From contig NZ_NETK01000001.1 in assembly GCF_002343915.1 (NCBI RefSeq), positions 6,524,001 to 6,588,000 of the forward strand: 64,000 bases of DNA. The letters run 5' to 3'. The notes under the pieces were generated by a model. That model was not told the origin of the DNA and ran no database searches. It saw only the letters and a list, made by a program, of their open reading frames with translations. The DNA comes from Nannocystis exedens (lineage in GTDB: Bacteria; Myxococcota_A; Polyangia; Nannocystales; Nannocystaceae). Shown piece by piece: positions 41,919 to 50,360 of this stretch. Numbering within the stretch: the first letter of the stretch is position 1; every line of letters starts with the position of its first letter. A program made the translations under genes and the position numbers.

Positions 41919-42905
41919 GTGTCGAGTGTGATCGTCCCGAAGTCCCGAGATGAAGTGTTGAAGAGCTTCTCGCCGCTGCTGCAGAAGCACCTGCAGCAGG
42001 CCGCCCAACCGGCCACCAAGGCCGAGGCGGCCGAGCGGGCCAAGCTGCGCGAGGCGGTCGAACGCGCCGCGCAATACACCAGCGAGACCATCATCAAGGG
42101 GCTCGCGGAGCTGCAGGTCAGCTTCGGCGCGGCGGTCGAGGCCCTGGCCGATCGCCTGGCGTCGGAGGCGGCCCGGCTCGACGAGCTGCGCAAGGCGATC
42201 GCGGCCGAGGCGGCGCGCGTGGAAGACCTGAAGCACGTGCGGATCGCCGCCGAGGCGCTCGAGATCCTGCATCAGGACGACGCCAAGCGGCTGCAGGCGC
42301 TCGAGGACAAGTTCACGGCCGAGGTCCGCGAGCTCGAGGAGAAGATCGCGCGCCAGCAAGAGGCGTGGGCCAAGGAGGACGCGGAGAAGGCGACGGCGCA
42401 GGCCGAGGCCGACGCGGCCCGGGCCAAGGAGCGCAAGGCCGACGAGGAGAAGTACGCCTACGAGATCGAGCGCCAGCGCCGGCTGGTGGCCGACGAGTTC
42501 GCGGAGAAGCGGCGCCTGCTCGAGCGGCAGCTGGCGGAGACGCAGGCGCAGCGCGACAAGAACTGGGACGGGCGCGAGAAGGTGCTGGCCGCCGCGGCGG
42601 CCGAGATCGAGGCGCTGCGGACCAAGACGGCCGCGTACGCCAAGGAGATCGAGGACGCCGGCAAGTCGGCGCGCGAGAAGGTGATCGTCAAGATCAGCGC
42701 CGACGCCAAGGTCGACGCCGAGCTGGCCTCGCGCGACAACGCGGCCAACCTCGAGGTCGGCGAGCTGAAGATCAAGGCGCTCGAGGACCGCATCGAGAAG
42801 CAGCGGGTCCAGATCGCCGAGCTCAACGCGCAGCTGACCGCCGCGCTGGCCCAGACCCAGGGCCTGGCGCAGAAGGCCATCGAGGGCACCTCGGCCAGGA
42901 AGTGA
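41919..42905 (+). CDS. coiled-coil protein, first of a paralogous pair
   Basis: A 328-residue acidic/basic helical protein with Ala, Glu, Lys and Arg in heptads over almost its full length ('KAEAAERAKLREAVERAAQY', 'ADEEKYAYEIERQRRLVADE', 'FAEKRRLLERQLAETQAQRD'). No signal peptide or membrane span. It shares the same layout with the next gene, especially the ends: 'EVGELKIKALEDRIEKQRVQ' here and 'KVQELKIHELEAASKKQDEQ' there, both finishing with 'QLxxALxQxQxLAxKAI'. The two probably form a hetero-oligomeric filament or scaffold. The GTG start has a GGAG site seven bases upstream. Function unknown. Confidence 0.8.
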   Translation: MSSVIVPKSRDEVLKSFSPLLQKHLQQAAQPATKAEAAERAKLREAVERAAQYTSETIIKGLAELQVSFGAAVEALADRLASEAARLDELRKAIAAEAARVEDLKHVRIAAEALEILHQDDAKRLQALEDKFTAEVRELEEKIARQQEAWAKEDAEKATAQAEADAARAKERKADEEKYAYEIERQRRLVADEFAEKRRLLERQLAETQAQRDKNWDGREKVLAAAAAEIEALRTKTAAYAKEIEDAGKSAREKVIVKISADAKVDAELASRDNAANLEVGELKIKALEDRIEKQRVQIAELNAQLTAALAQTQGLAQKAIEGTSARK

Positions 42906-42913
42906 GGCTCGCG

Positions 42914-43981
42914 ATGAAGACGTTCACCAGCAAGAGCACGAAGCAGGAGATCCTCGAGGCCTACCACGAGCTGGCCCAGGAGCTGAAGAACCTCAAGGAC
43001 AGGGGCCCCGCCGCCGCGCCGACCCGCGCCGCCGCGCCCGAGGCCGCCCAGGCCGCCCCGTCCGCCCCCGCCGCCCAGGAGAACGCCCCCGTGAACTTCG
43101 ACGACCTGACCCGCGACCTCGACAGCATCCGCACCCGCTTCGGCGACGCCTCGTCGACGCTGCAGCAGCAGCTCCTCCGCGAGTCGGGCCGGCTCGAGAG
43201 CCTGCGCAGCGAGATCGCCGGCTACACCGAGCACCTCAAGGTGCTGCACGCGATCGAGGTCGGCGACGACACCACGCGCGAGCTGGTCCGCCGCTACCTC
43301 GACACCCAGCGCAGCGCCGACGAGGCGTTCGCGGCCCGCAAGCGCAAGGTCGAGGAGGAGCTCGAGGCGCGCAAGGCCGGCTGGCGCAAGCAGCAGGAGG
43401 AGCGCGCCCGCGCGGTCACCGAGGCCGAGGCCGCCGGCAAGCTGGCCCGCACCCGCGAGGCCGAGGAGTACGGCTACGCGACCACGCGCGCGCGCACGGC
43501 CGACGCCGACGCGCTGGCGCAGGAGAAGAAGCGCCTGCAGGCCGAGCTCGACGCGCTGCAGGAGGTCAAGACGGTCCAGTGGAACGAGCGCGAGCAGGCG
43601 ATCGCGGCCCGCGAGCAGGAGTACGCCGACCTCAAGGCCAAGGCCGCGGCCTACCCGAAGGAGCTCGAGGCGGCCATCAACAAGGCCGAGGCCGAGGGCA
43701 TGGCGATCGCCCGCCGGCAGTCGAAGATCGCGGCCGACCTGGCCCTCAAGGACTTCGAGGGCAAAAAGAAGGTCCAGGAGCTCAAGATCCACGAGCTCGA
43801 GGCCGCCAGCAAGAAGCAGGACGAGCAGATCCTCGAGCTGTCGAAGCAGCTCGCCACGGCGCTCAAGCAGGCCCAGGACCTCGCCATCAAGGCGATCGAC
43901 GGCGCGTCCAACTCGACGTCGTTCGCCGCGGTCAAGGAGATCGCGCTCGAGCAGGCCAAGACGTCGCAGAAGTTCAAATAG
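42914..43981 (+). CDS. coiled-coil protein, second of a paralogous pair
   Basis: A 355-residue coiled-coil protein eight bases after its paralogue. It begins 'MKTFTSKSTKQEILEAYHEL' and has an Ala/Pro-rich linker at residues about 35-60 ('APTRAAAPEAAQAAPSAPAA') before a long heptad region ('ESGRLESLRSEIAGYTEHLK', 'FAARKRKVEEELEARKAGWR', 'EYGYATTRARTADADALAQE'). Shared blocks with its partner show a gene duplication. The end 'SFAAVKEIALEQAKTSQKFK' is unique. No enzyme motif; a structural role is the simplest reading. Confidence 0.8.
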   Translation: MKTFTSKSTKQEILEAYHELAQELKNLKDRGPAAAPTRAAAPEAAQAAPSAPAAQENAPVNFDDLTRDLDSIRTRFGDASSTLQQQLLRESGRLESLRSEIAGYTEHLKVLHAIEVGDDTTRELVRRYLDTQRSADEAFAARKRKVEEELEARKAGWRKQQEERARAVTEAEAAGKLARTREAEEYGYATTRARTADADALAQEKKRLQAELDALQEVKTVQWNEREQAIAAREQEYADLKAKAAAYPKELEAAINKAEAEGMAIARRQSKIAADLALKDFEGKKKVQELKIHELEAASKKQDEQILELSKQLATALKQAQDLAIKAIDGASNSTSFAAVKEIALEQAKTSQKFK

Positions 43982-44045
43982 GAATCAGCAGCGGCTGCTC
44001 GGGACGGCGGTTCTTCACGGGCGCCGCCGTCGTCGCGCGCGCGAA

Positions 44046-44786
44046 GTGCTACGATCGGCGCGCTTGAGACCTCTCGTGGTCACCGTCGTGCTCCTGATCG
44101 CCTGCGGCCCCGGCAAGTCCGGCGAGTCGGCGGGCAGCTCGACGAGCGAGGCGAGCGAGGCGAGCGGCGCCTCCTCGACCGCGCCGACGACGGGCATGGG
44201 CCAGTCGTCGACCACCGGCGTGACGACGACGGGCGCGGACGAGACGTCGATGTCCGAGGCGTCGACGACGACGGGCGCGTCGTCGGAGCCGATCGGCGAC
44301 CCCGAATTCTGCCCGATCGACTGGCCGGCGCCGGCGACGGTCGCCGGCACGACGCCGTCCGGCCCGTTCACCGGCGCGCGGGCCTGGTTCGGCTGGGCGG
44401 CCTGCAACGTCCAGTTCCCGGCGATCTACGTGTTCGAGGACCCGGCCGAGATCGCCGACGCGATCGCCGACGAGCAGGCGATCGACCGCGCCCTGGTGAT
44501 CGCGGTCCCCCGCATGGGCTGGGACTTCACGGCCTTCACCGGCGAGTCCGAGCCGTGGGTGTTCGAGATGGAAGGCGGCAGCTTCGAGCACGGGACCCTC
44601 GCCGGCGGCGAGGTCACGCTGTCGCTCAGCGTGAGCGTCGCCGAGACCGTGTCGCCCGTCGGCACCCCGCGGATCGTCGGCGAGTTCGCGCTGCACTCGC
44701 AGGACGGCGAGTGGGACCTGAGCGGGGCGTTCGACGCCGCCTACTGCGGGCCGCTGCCCGACTGGGTGCCGGTGAACTGTGAATGA
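44046..44786 (+). CDS. Thr/Ser-linker lipoprotein, uncharacterised
   Basis: A 246-residue predicted lipoprotein with 'RPLVVTVVLLIACGPGKSGE' (lipobox LIAC). Residues about 28-82 are a Ser/Thr/Gly-rich linker. The globular part has 'FCPIDWPAPATVAGTTPSGP', 'ARAWFGWAACNVQFPAIYVF', 'GDPEF' and a final Cys pair in 'AYCGPLPDWVPVNCE'. It looks like one of the surface lipoproteins common here; no family was recognised. The frame starts at a GTG at 44046; a TTG at 44064 would also keep the signal peptide. Confidence 0.7.
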   Translation: MLRSARLRPLVVTVVLLIACGPGKSGESAGSSTSEASEASGASSTAPTTGMGQSSTTGVTTTGADETSMSEASTTTGASSEPIGDPEFCPIDWPAPATVAGTTPSGPFTGARAWFGWAACNVQFPAIYVFEDPAEIADAIADEQAIDRALVIAVPRMGWDFTAFTGESEPWVFEMEGGSFEHGTLAGGEVTLSLSVSVAETVSPVGTPRIVGEFALHSQDGEWDLSGAFDAAYCGPLPDWVPVNCE

Positions 44787-44813
44787 GGCCGCTCGGCGGC
44801 GATTGTCCGTCTC

Positions 44814-44840
44814 GACCTGTCCTGCCGGGGGCGCGGACAT
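44814..44840. repeat. dispersed palindromic repeat
   Basis: ACCTGTCC TGCCGGGGGCGC GGACATTT lies between two plus-strand lipoprotein genes. The arms are separated by an unusually long spacer. Confidence 0.4.
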
Positions 44841-44916
44841 TTCGTCATCGACCGGGGGCCGTCGTCCGCCGGAGGGCCTGAGCAATTCCCGGGCACGCCC
44901 ATTGCTGGGACCGCGC

Positions 44917-45747
44917 ATGCTCCACCGTCGCGCCGCCCTGTCGCTCCTCGCCGGTCTCGCCGCTTGCCGCCGCGGGCGGATCCTCTCGCACGAGGAGTAC
45001 GCGGACATCGAGCACGACATGCCCTACGTGCTGCGGTTCGCCCGCGAGGACGGTGCGCTGCTCTTCTTCGGCGCGAAGCACATCGACGACGCCGGCGACG
45101 CGCAGGTGGCACGGATCGCCGCGCTGTGGGCCGAGTTTCGCCCGACGCTGGCGTTCAACGAGGGCGGCGATCCGCCGGTCGAGGCGTCGCTGGTGACGGC
45201 GGCGGCCCGCTTCGGCGAGTCCGGGTTGGTGCGATTCCTGGCGCGACGGGACGGGGTGCCGGCCGCGAGCATCGAACCGTCGATGCGCGCGCAGGTGGAA
45301 GCGCTGCGGACTTCCGGGTTCAGCGACGAGCAGATCCTGGTGTTCTTCGTCCTGCGCCAGGTGCCGCAGCACCGCGCGCGGGCCGGCGTGCCGATGGACG
45401 AGGCGCGGCTCGTCGAGGTGCTGCGGCACTTCCACGCCGCCACCGGGATCTCCGCGCCGGCGACCGCGGACGAGCTGGCCTCGGCGTCCGCGCGGCTGTT
45501 GCCGCCGCTCCGTCACTGGTCCGAGGCGCCGGCCGCGTGGTTCGACCCGGTGTTCACGCGGCCGGCGGCGTTCACCAACGCGGCCAATCGCCGGGTCAGC
45601 CAGGTCCGCGACGCCTGGGTGGTCGAGCTGCTCGCGGACCGAATGCGGCGCGGCGAGCGGGTGTTCGCGACCATGGGCGCGAGCCACGTGGTGATGCAGG
45701 AGCCGGCGCTGCGGGCCCGGCTCGGGCGGCCGGAGCGGCTGGCGTGA
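44917..45747 (+). CDS. lipoprotein, TraB/TIKI-like putative hydrolase
   Basis: A 276-residue protein starting at the ATG at 44917, which gives a lipoprotein signal ('HRRAALSLLAGLAACRRGRI'). The pattern matches the TraB/TIKI family, in which N- and C-terminal GxxH motifs and a Glu form a metal site: 'GALLFFGAKHIDDAGD', 'FRPTLAFNEGGDPP' and 'RVFATMGASHVVMQEPALRA'. These positions are all present. Related eukaryotic TIKI proteins are metalloproteases, but the activity of bacterial members is not established. An open frame extends upstream to 44779 across a palindromic repeat and is not part of the gene. Confidence 0.65.
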   Translation: MLHRRAALSLLAGLAACRRGRILSHEEYADIEHDMPYVLRFAREDGALLFFGAKHIDDAGDAQVARIAALWAEFRPTLAFNEGGDPPVEASLVTAAARFGESGLVRFLARRDGVPAASIEPSMRAQVEALRTSGFSDEQILVFFVLRQVPQHRARAGVPMDEARLVEVLRHFHAATGISAPATADELASASARLLPPLRHWSEAPAAWFDPVFTRPAAFTNAANRRVSQVRDAWVVELLADRMRRGERVFATMGASHVVMQEPALRARLGRPERLA

Positions 45748-45784
45748 AGGGCACGCGCGCGGCCGGCCGAGTGATCGACAATAA

Positions 45785-45811
45785 GATGTCCTCATGAACA
45801 TGTCCTGGGGG
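45785..45811. repeat. dispersed palindromic repeat pair
   Basis: GATGTCC TCAT GAACATGTCC TGGGGGA lies between the TraB-like gene and the ATP-grasp remnant. A further GGACATGTCC at 45890-45899 surrounds the remnant's first ATG. Confidence 0.55.
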
Positions 45812-45892
45812 ATATCCGTGCAGAGCGCCGGCGATCGCGGACCTTCCGCGTGGCCGCGTCCGTTCACCCGCAACGACACCTATTCGTTGGAC

Positions 45893-46328
45893 ATGTCCGA
45901 AGAGGCACCTGAGTACGAGCGGCGCTTCGCCGCGCTGCTGGCCGACGGCGACGTGCTCGTCCAGCCGTTCCTGCCGCAGATCCTCGGCACCGGCGAGCTG
46001 TCGTTCGTGTTCCTGGACGGCGAGTTCTGCCACGCGGTGCGCAAGACGGTCGCCGGCGACGGCGGCTGGTGGGCTCACGAGCTTGCTCGGCGGGGCGGCG
46101 GCGGCCGTCGCCGTCGGCGTGGACGAGCTGGCCTGGGCTCGCCGGGTGTACGACGGCCTGGTCGCCCACGACGGCCCGCTGGCGTTCGGGCGGGTCGACG
46201 CGACCGCCGACGCGCACGGGGAGCTGCGGGTGCTCGAGTGCGAGCTGGTGATCCCGCGGCTCCTGCTGCGCGAGGGCGAGGCGACGGCCCGCTACGCCGC
46301 GGCGATCGACCATCACCTGCGGCGCTGA
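45893..46328 (+). pseudogene. truncated, frameshifted ATP-grasp domain protein
   Basis: Only the C-terminal half of an ATP-grasp enzyme remains. In the first frame are 'DVLVQPFLPQILGTGELSFV' and 'FLDGEFCHAVRKTVAGDGG', then at about 46060-46085 the coding frame changes, continuing as 'LAFGRVDATADAHGELRVLE' and 'CELVIPRLLLREGEATARYA'. These match the end of ATP-grasp proteins of RimK/glutathione-synthetase type (the metal-binding Asp, Glu and the 'ELELI.P' strand). The N-terminal half and nucleotide loop are absent, replaced by repeat-bearing DNA, and the first ATG lies in a palindromic repeat. A sequencing error could explain the shift but not the missing half. Confidence 0.75.
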
Positions 46329-46334
46329 ACGACG

Positions 46335-46366
46335 AAGGCCAGGCGCCCCGCGGAGCGCCCGGCCTT
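46335..46366. terminator. terminator-like hairpin between convergent genes
   Basis: AAGGCCAGGCGC (46335-46346) pairs with GCGCCCGGCCTT (46355-46366) over 12 positions with one mismatch and an 8-base loop. Arms start in AA and end in TTT, so it could work in both directions between the ATP-grasp remnant and the amidase gene. Confidence 0.55.
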
Positions 46367-46384
46367 TCGCACATGTCCTGAAGG

Positions 46385-48046
46385 TCAGCGGACGCGGATG
46401 GCGTCGGCGATCACGACGTAGCCCTCGGCGGCCCAGCGCGACACGACGACCTTGTTCCAGCCGGCCTTGAAGTTGAAGGTGCCGAGCTGGACCCACTTGC
46501 CGCCGTTGATCTGCTGGTTGGCGTTGACGGTGCCGAGCTTGACGCCGGCGCTGTCGAACATCACGAACGGGGCCGCGGCCGAGCGGTTGGTGCCGGCGGT
46601 CCACCAGGCGTCGATCGTCTTGGTCGCGGCGGCGGGCAGGTAGAACGAGAACTCGGCGCCGTCGGACACCGGCGCGGTGTTGGCGAACCAGTAGCCGCTG
46701 CCGTAGAAGCCGGGGGTGGCGGCCGTCGAGGTCCAGTTGGCGGACACGGTGATCTTCGCCTTGGCCGGGTCGTTGTTCGACGCGTTGCTGTCGACGACGA
46801 TCTCACCCGACGGGATCGGGTTCGGCGCCGGCGGCTGGGCGCCGCAGTACTCGTTGACCTTGTTGAGGTAGGTCGTCCACGGCCAGGCCGCGCCCGGGTC
46901 GGTGCGGTTGTACGGCTGCAGCTGGGCGTGCGCGACGATGTGGTACTTGTCGCGCGGGACGGCGTGGGCCTTGGTGATGTCGCACGTCAGCTTGGCCGAC
47001 TGGTTGATCAGGTTCGAGTTCCAGGTCTTCTGGCTGGCGAACCCGGCGTGCTCGATGCCGACGGTGAAGTTGTTGCAGTTGTAGCCCTCGAGCCCGCACT
47101 CCTTCTTGGCGTTGAGGTCGCAGTCGTAGGTGGCGCCGATGTGCCAGGCCTTGTTCGACTCGCGGACGAGCTGGGAGATCTCCGAGCCGTCCTCCTTGAC
47201 CACGTAGTGGGCGCTGACGCCCGCCTGCGAGTTGACCAGCCAGCCCCAGCAGCCGGAGTAGTTGCCCTCGCAGGTGTGGATGATGACCATCTTCACCTGG
47301 CCGGCGGTGCCCGCGGGCCGCGCGCTGTAGTTCGGCGAGGCGCGCCAGATCGAGCCGGCGTAGTCGGGGCCGGGCGCGAGCGTCGGGTCGCTCGGGGCGG
47401 TGAAGTCGGGCACCACGCTGGCCTCGGGCTGGAGCTGGGCCACGGGTGCGCCGGCCAGGTCGCGCACGGCGATGCCGCCCTGGATCGCGCCGTAGACGTC
47501 GTGGTGGATGTAGCTGACGAGCGCGTCCTCGACGGCGATGTCGCTCATCGAGGCGATCGCCGGGGCCCACGCGCCGAGGTCGTCGCGGTCGAACTCGAGG
47601 TCGTCGGCGTAGCTGCGCAGCACCGCCGCGGCGGCGCGGATGTTGGTGCGACGGTCGTTCTTGACGTCGTCGAGGCTGGCGTCGATGAGCCCGGCGCCGA
47701 GGCCGAGGTGCTCGCCGCGCAGCGCCATGATGCCGTACGCCGGCTCCTGGCCGTCGAACTCGGCCTCGCCCGCGATCATCTGCCACTGCGTCTCGGCGTA
47801 GCTGACGGCCTGGAGGATCTGCATCGGCACGCCGAACTCCTCGGCCGCCTCGCGGAACTCGTCGTCGAGCCCGCCGACCTGCGCGGCCGGGTCGACCTCC
47901 GGCTCGTCGGCGCCGTCGCCCTCGGGGTCGGGGGTGGACTCGTCGGCGCCGACGTCGGCGTCACTGTCGGCGGGCTGGTCGTCGCCGTAACAGGCGGGGA
48001 CGAGGAGGGCGAGACTGGTCAGGATGCGGAGCGGGCGGATCGTCAT
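46385..48046 (-). CDS. secreted peptidoglycan amidase with SLT-like and golvesin-type domains
   Basis: A 553-residue predicted lipoprotein ('RPLRILTSLALLVPACYGDD'). An Asp/Glu-rich linker leads to a region like a lytic-transglycosylase helper ('FREAAEEFGVPMQILQAVSY', 'AETQWQMIAGEAEFDGQEPA'). Residues about 235-405 are an N-acetylmuramoyl-L-alanine amidase (Amidase_2): 'VKMVIIHTCEGNYSGCWGWL', 'HYVVKEDGSEISQLVRESNK', 'AWHIGATYDCDLNAKKECGL', 'VGIEHAGFASQ' and 'YHIVAHAQLQPYNRTDPGAA', with the zinc His and Asp/His set. The C-terminal 130 residues are a golvesin-like domain ('GGKWVQLGTFNFKAGWNK', 'GYVVIADAIRVR'). It probably cuts peptidoglycan outside the cell. Start set by the signal peptide. Confidence 0.88.
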   Translation of the reverse strand: MTIRPLRILTSLALLVPACYGDDQPADSDADVGADESTPDPEGDGADEPEVDPAAQVGGLDDEFREAAEEFGVPMQILQAVSYAETQWQMIAGEAEFDGQEPAYGIMALRGEHLGLGAGLIDASLDDVKNDRRTNIRAAAAVLRSYADDLEFDRDDLGAWAPAIASMSDIAVEDALVSYIHHDVYGAIQGGIAVRDLAGAPVAQLQPEASVVPDFTAPSDPTLAPGPDYAGSIWRASPNYSARPAGTAGQVKMVIIHTCEGNYSGCWGWLVNSQAGVSAHYVVKEDGSEISQLVRESNKAWHIGATYDCDLNAKKECGLEGYNCNNFTVGIEHAGFASQKTWNSNLINQSAKLTCDITKAHAVPRDKYHIVAHAQLQPYNRTDPGAAWPWTTYLNKVNEYCGAQPPAPNPIPSGEIVVDSNASNNDPAKAKITVSANWTSTAATPGFYGSGYWFANTAPVSDGAEFSFYLPAAATKTIDAWWTAGTNRSAAAPFVMFDSAGVKLGTVNANQQINGGKWVQLGTFNFKAGWNKVVVSRWAAEGYVVIADAIRVR

Positions 48047-48631
48047 GGCAGAACCTTCGAGGTGCGGCGATAAGTTGCCTGCGCGCGCGAGGAGACATGT
48101 CCTCACGCGCAGAGCCGCGACCGACACGTCGCAGCTCCGGGCGGCCGGCAAGACGGCCGTCACAATGACACCATCGTCCTTACGCCGGCTCGCTCGCGGG
48201 CGCAAGAGGGGCGCCGCACGGCCCTGCGCTCAAACCGGGCGTAGAGCGGCGCCGGCGGTGATCCTCGCGCAATTCGGGGGGCCGTCGCGACGACCTCACG
48301 GCGCGCCCGACAAAATCCGGTGATCGAAACCCGCGGGGTCGTTACTCCTTCTACGCACGGGCTCGGACGTGCGCACCGCGCCGCCGCAGCCGCGTCCCCG
48401 ACGCAGGAGACAGGGCTCGCGTCTCGGCGATGGAGCTGTCTTTGAAGACAGCTCGCCGCCGTCGTCGCGTGGCTGTCCCGAGGGACAGGTGTAGCCCACG
48501 CGGGCGGGCCGTCGCCTGACGCAGGCCGGTGCGGGGCCGCGCCCCCGGGGGCGGCAGACCGCGGGGAACGTGGTTCAGGCCGGGGAACTCGGCGGCGGCG
48601 CGGCTGGCGCGGGTCGGGTGCGCTGGCGGCG
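48047..48631. other. gap with several palindromic repeats
   Basis: About 585 bases with no credible gene. Palindromes are GACATGTCC at 48093, GAGCTGTCTT TG AAGACAGCTC (48433-48454, 10-bp perfect arms) and GGCTGTCC CGA GGGACAGGT (48471-48490). It lies between the divergent amidase gene and the DUF2330 remnant. Confidence 0.5.
48433..48454. repeat. perfect 10-bp-arm palindrome related to the dispersed family
   Basis: GAGCTGTCTT TG AAGACAGCTC has perfect arms and a 2-base centre. The half-site CTGTC replaces CATGTC, showing the sequence drift allowed as long as pairing is kept. Confidence 0.75.
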
Positions 48632-48907
48632 ATGCTGCAGCGGCCTTCGGCGATCTCGGCGCTCGCGCTGGCGTGCACAGTCGTGCTGGCTCCGGCCCGG
48701 GCCGAGGCGTTCTGCGGGTTCTACGTCAGCGGCGGCGACGCGAAGCTGTACGACGACGCGACGCTGGTGGCGCTGGTGCGCGACGGCACCCGCACCGTGC
48801 GGTCGACGCAGAACAACGATCGAGGGCCGCCGGAGAGCGTCGCGCTCGGCGGCGGGTGCGGCTGCACGAGCGGCGAGGGCGGAAGAACCTGTCTTGAAGG
48901 ACGGGTG
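48632..48907 (+). pseudogene. truncated DUF2330 gene, cut at a palindromic repeat
   Basis: The frame starts like a complete exported DUF2330 protein: signal peptide 'ALALACTVVLAPARAEAFCG', then 'FYVSGGDAKLYDDATLVALV', 'RDGTRTVRSTQNNDRGPPES'. In intact members this runs on for several hundred residues with 'VALVVPVP'. Here, right after 'ESVALGGGCGC', the family match is lost, and at 48885-48907 a repeat ('CCTGTCTTGAAGGACGGG') follows. The frame continues to 49099 only by running antisense through the next gene. This is a broken gene. Confidence 0.7.
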
Positions 48908-49011
48908 AGGACGATGCAGATCGAGCAAGCCGTGATCGACGCATTCATCGCCGCGCATGGCTGCGAGGACGGCCGCGACAGACGTGCGGCTCGTGTCCGC
49001 GGCGGCCCGGG

Positions 49012-49473
49012 TCAGCCGATCACCACCACGGCGCCGGCCTTGCGGTTGGCCGCCGCGCCGGTGAACTCGCGCAGCGCGGGGATGAAGGACAGCAGGTAAT
49101 CCAGCGCCTCCTTGCCGTCGCGGGCCCAGATGTCGGGGTAGACGCCCTTCATCCGCTCCGGGTCGTAGTACTGCGCCAGGTGGCCGGCCCGGCCCTCCCT
49201 GTCGAAGTCGTCGGCGATCTTGTGCATCTCGTAGGGGCGGACGAAGTTGACGTGATAGGGGCCGAGCTTCCGCGTGAGCTCCTCGTCGAGCATGGCCGCT
49301 TCGAGCCGATAGTCGCCCTCGACGAACAGGAAGTACAGCCCGGCCCACGCCTTGTCGAGCTCGCAGCGCGGGCGCGAACGATCGGCGAGGATGGCGGCGA
49401 GTGCGGCCGGATCCTCCTGGCAGGCCTGGATCTCTTCCGCGGTCAATTCGGTGAGGCTTGCGGTGACGCCCAT
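49012..49473 (-). CDS. DUF1877 (YfbM-type) family protein
   Basis: A 153-residue soluble protein starting 'MGVTASLTELTAEEIQACQE' and carrying the DUF1877 core: 'CELDKAWAGLYFLFVEGDYR', 'TRKLGPYHVNFVRPYEMHKI', 'ADDFDREGRAGHLAQYYDPE' and 'KEALDYLLSFIPALREFTGA'. The ATG at 49473 is used; the upstream frame includes a repeat ('HVPKDMAMAF') and antisense sequence. Biological role unknown. It ends beside the DUF2330 remnant and shares its promoter gap with the lipoprotein gene starting at 49673. Confidence 0.8.
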   Translation of the reverse strand: MGVTASLTELTAEEIQACQEDPAALAAILADRSRPRCELDKAWAGLYFLFVEGDYRLEAAMLDEELTRKLGPYHVNFVRPYEMHKIADDFDREGRAGHLAQYYDPERMKGVYPDIWARDGKEALDYLLSFIPALREFTGAAANRKAGAVVVIG

Positions 49474-49554
49474 GACCGACGCATCATCGGCCGGCTCGCG
49501 GCCCGCGTCCAGGGCTCTCGCTGCCGCCGGGCGCGGCGAGCCGAACGCCATGGC

Positions 49555-49572
49555 CATGTCCTTTGGGACATG
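49555..49572. repeat. dispersed palindromic repeat
   Basis: CATGTCC TTTG GGACATG is an almost perfect hairpin in the divergent promoter gap between the DUF1877 gene and a Thr-linker lipoprotein gene. Confidence 0.7.
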
Positions 49573-49672
49573 CGAGGTCGCGGTGCGGGCCCGCGCGAGC
49601 GACACGTTTGTCGTGCCGATCCGCAACCACCGCCCGCTGGTACGATCGCCCATGAGGCTCTATTCTGCCGCC

Positions 49673-50359
49673 ATGCGATTCGACCGACTCTTACTCCTCG
49701 CCCTCCTCGGGATGGGCCCCGCCTGCGGCTCCGACAAGGGCGAAAGCACCGAGAGCGAGACCAGCGACGCGACCACCGAACCGGGCACGACCACGAGCTC
49801 CGAGACGGACACCGGAGAAACGACGGCCACGGAGCCCGGGACCACCGGAGCGCCGACGACGGGCGAGACGACGACGACGACGGACGCGACGACCACGGAC
49901 GACACGACCGGCGGCGGCTTCCCCGACGAGCTGGCGATGGGCTGCGGGTTCACGCGGCCGTGCGACGACGTCGTGCTGCGGTGCGGCAACGACGGGTGGA
50001 GCGAGCAATGCACCGAGCCGTACTCGGCCGAGACCCAGTGCGCGCTCGAGAAGCTGGCGGCCGGCGAGGGGTTCCCGCTGCGCTACGACCTCAACGGGTT
50101 CAACGGCGAGGAAGAGTGGTACGACCTCGTGTTCGACGGCGAGGGCGGGGCCCTGCGGCAGAACTGGCTCGAGGACCCGGGCACGCTCGAAGAGGCCCCC
50201 GTCGGCCCGGTCGAGCGCTGCGTCCTCAAGCCGGCCCAATTCTTCGCCGACTGCCTCGCCGTCGCGCCCGACGACCCCTCGCACGCCGAGTGCATGCTGT
50301 GGTCGGCGTGGTTCGAGAGCTGCGAGGCGGAGCCCGACCCGGTGTGCCCGCCGATCTGA
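49673..50359 (+). CDS. Thr/Glu-linker lipoprotein, Cys-rich
   Basis: A 228-residue predicted lipoprotein: 'RFDRLLLLALLGMGPACGSD' (lipobox GPAC). Residues about 22-80 are a Thr/Glu/Ser/Asp linker. The folded part has paired Cys ('AMGCGFTRPCDDVVLRCGND', 'GWSEQCTEPYSAETQCALEK', 'SHAECMLWSAWFESCEAEPD') likely forming disulfides outside the cell. No family recognised. An ATG seven codons upstream (49652) is also possible, but the signal peptide begins at 49673. The gene ends at a strong inverted repeat shared with the convergent DUF4215 gene. Confidence 0.72.
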   Translation: MRFDRLLLLALLGMGPACGSDKGESTESETSDATTEPGTTTSSETDTGETTATEPGTTGAPTTGETTTTTDATTTDDTTGGGFPDELAMGCGFTRPCDDVVLRCGNDGWSEQCTEPYSAETQCALEKLAAGEGFPLRYDLNGFNGEEEWYDLVFDGEGGALRQNWLEDPGTLEEAPVGPVERCVLKPAQFFADCLAVAPDDPSHAECMLWSAWFESCEAEPDPVCPPI

Positions 50360-50360
50360 G

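Noticed and set aside
48900..49099. Continuation of the DUF2330 frame
   Set aside because: It runs antisense into the DUF1877 gene after a repeat and loses all family similarity.
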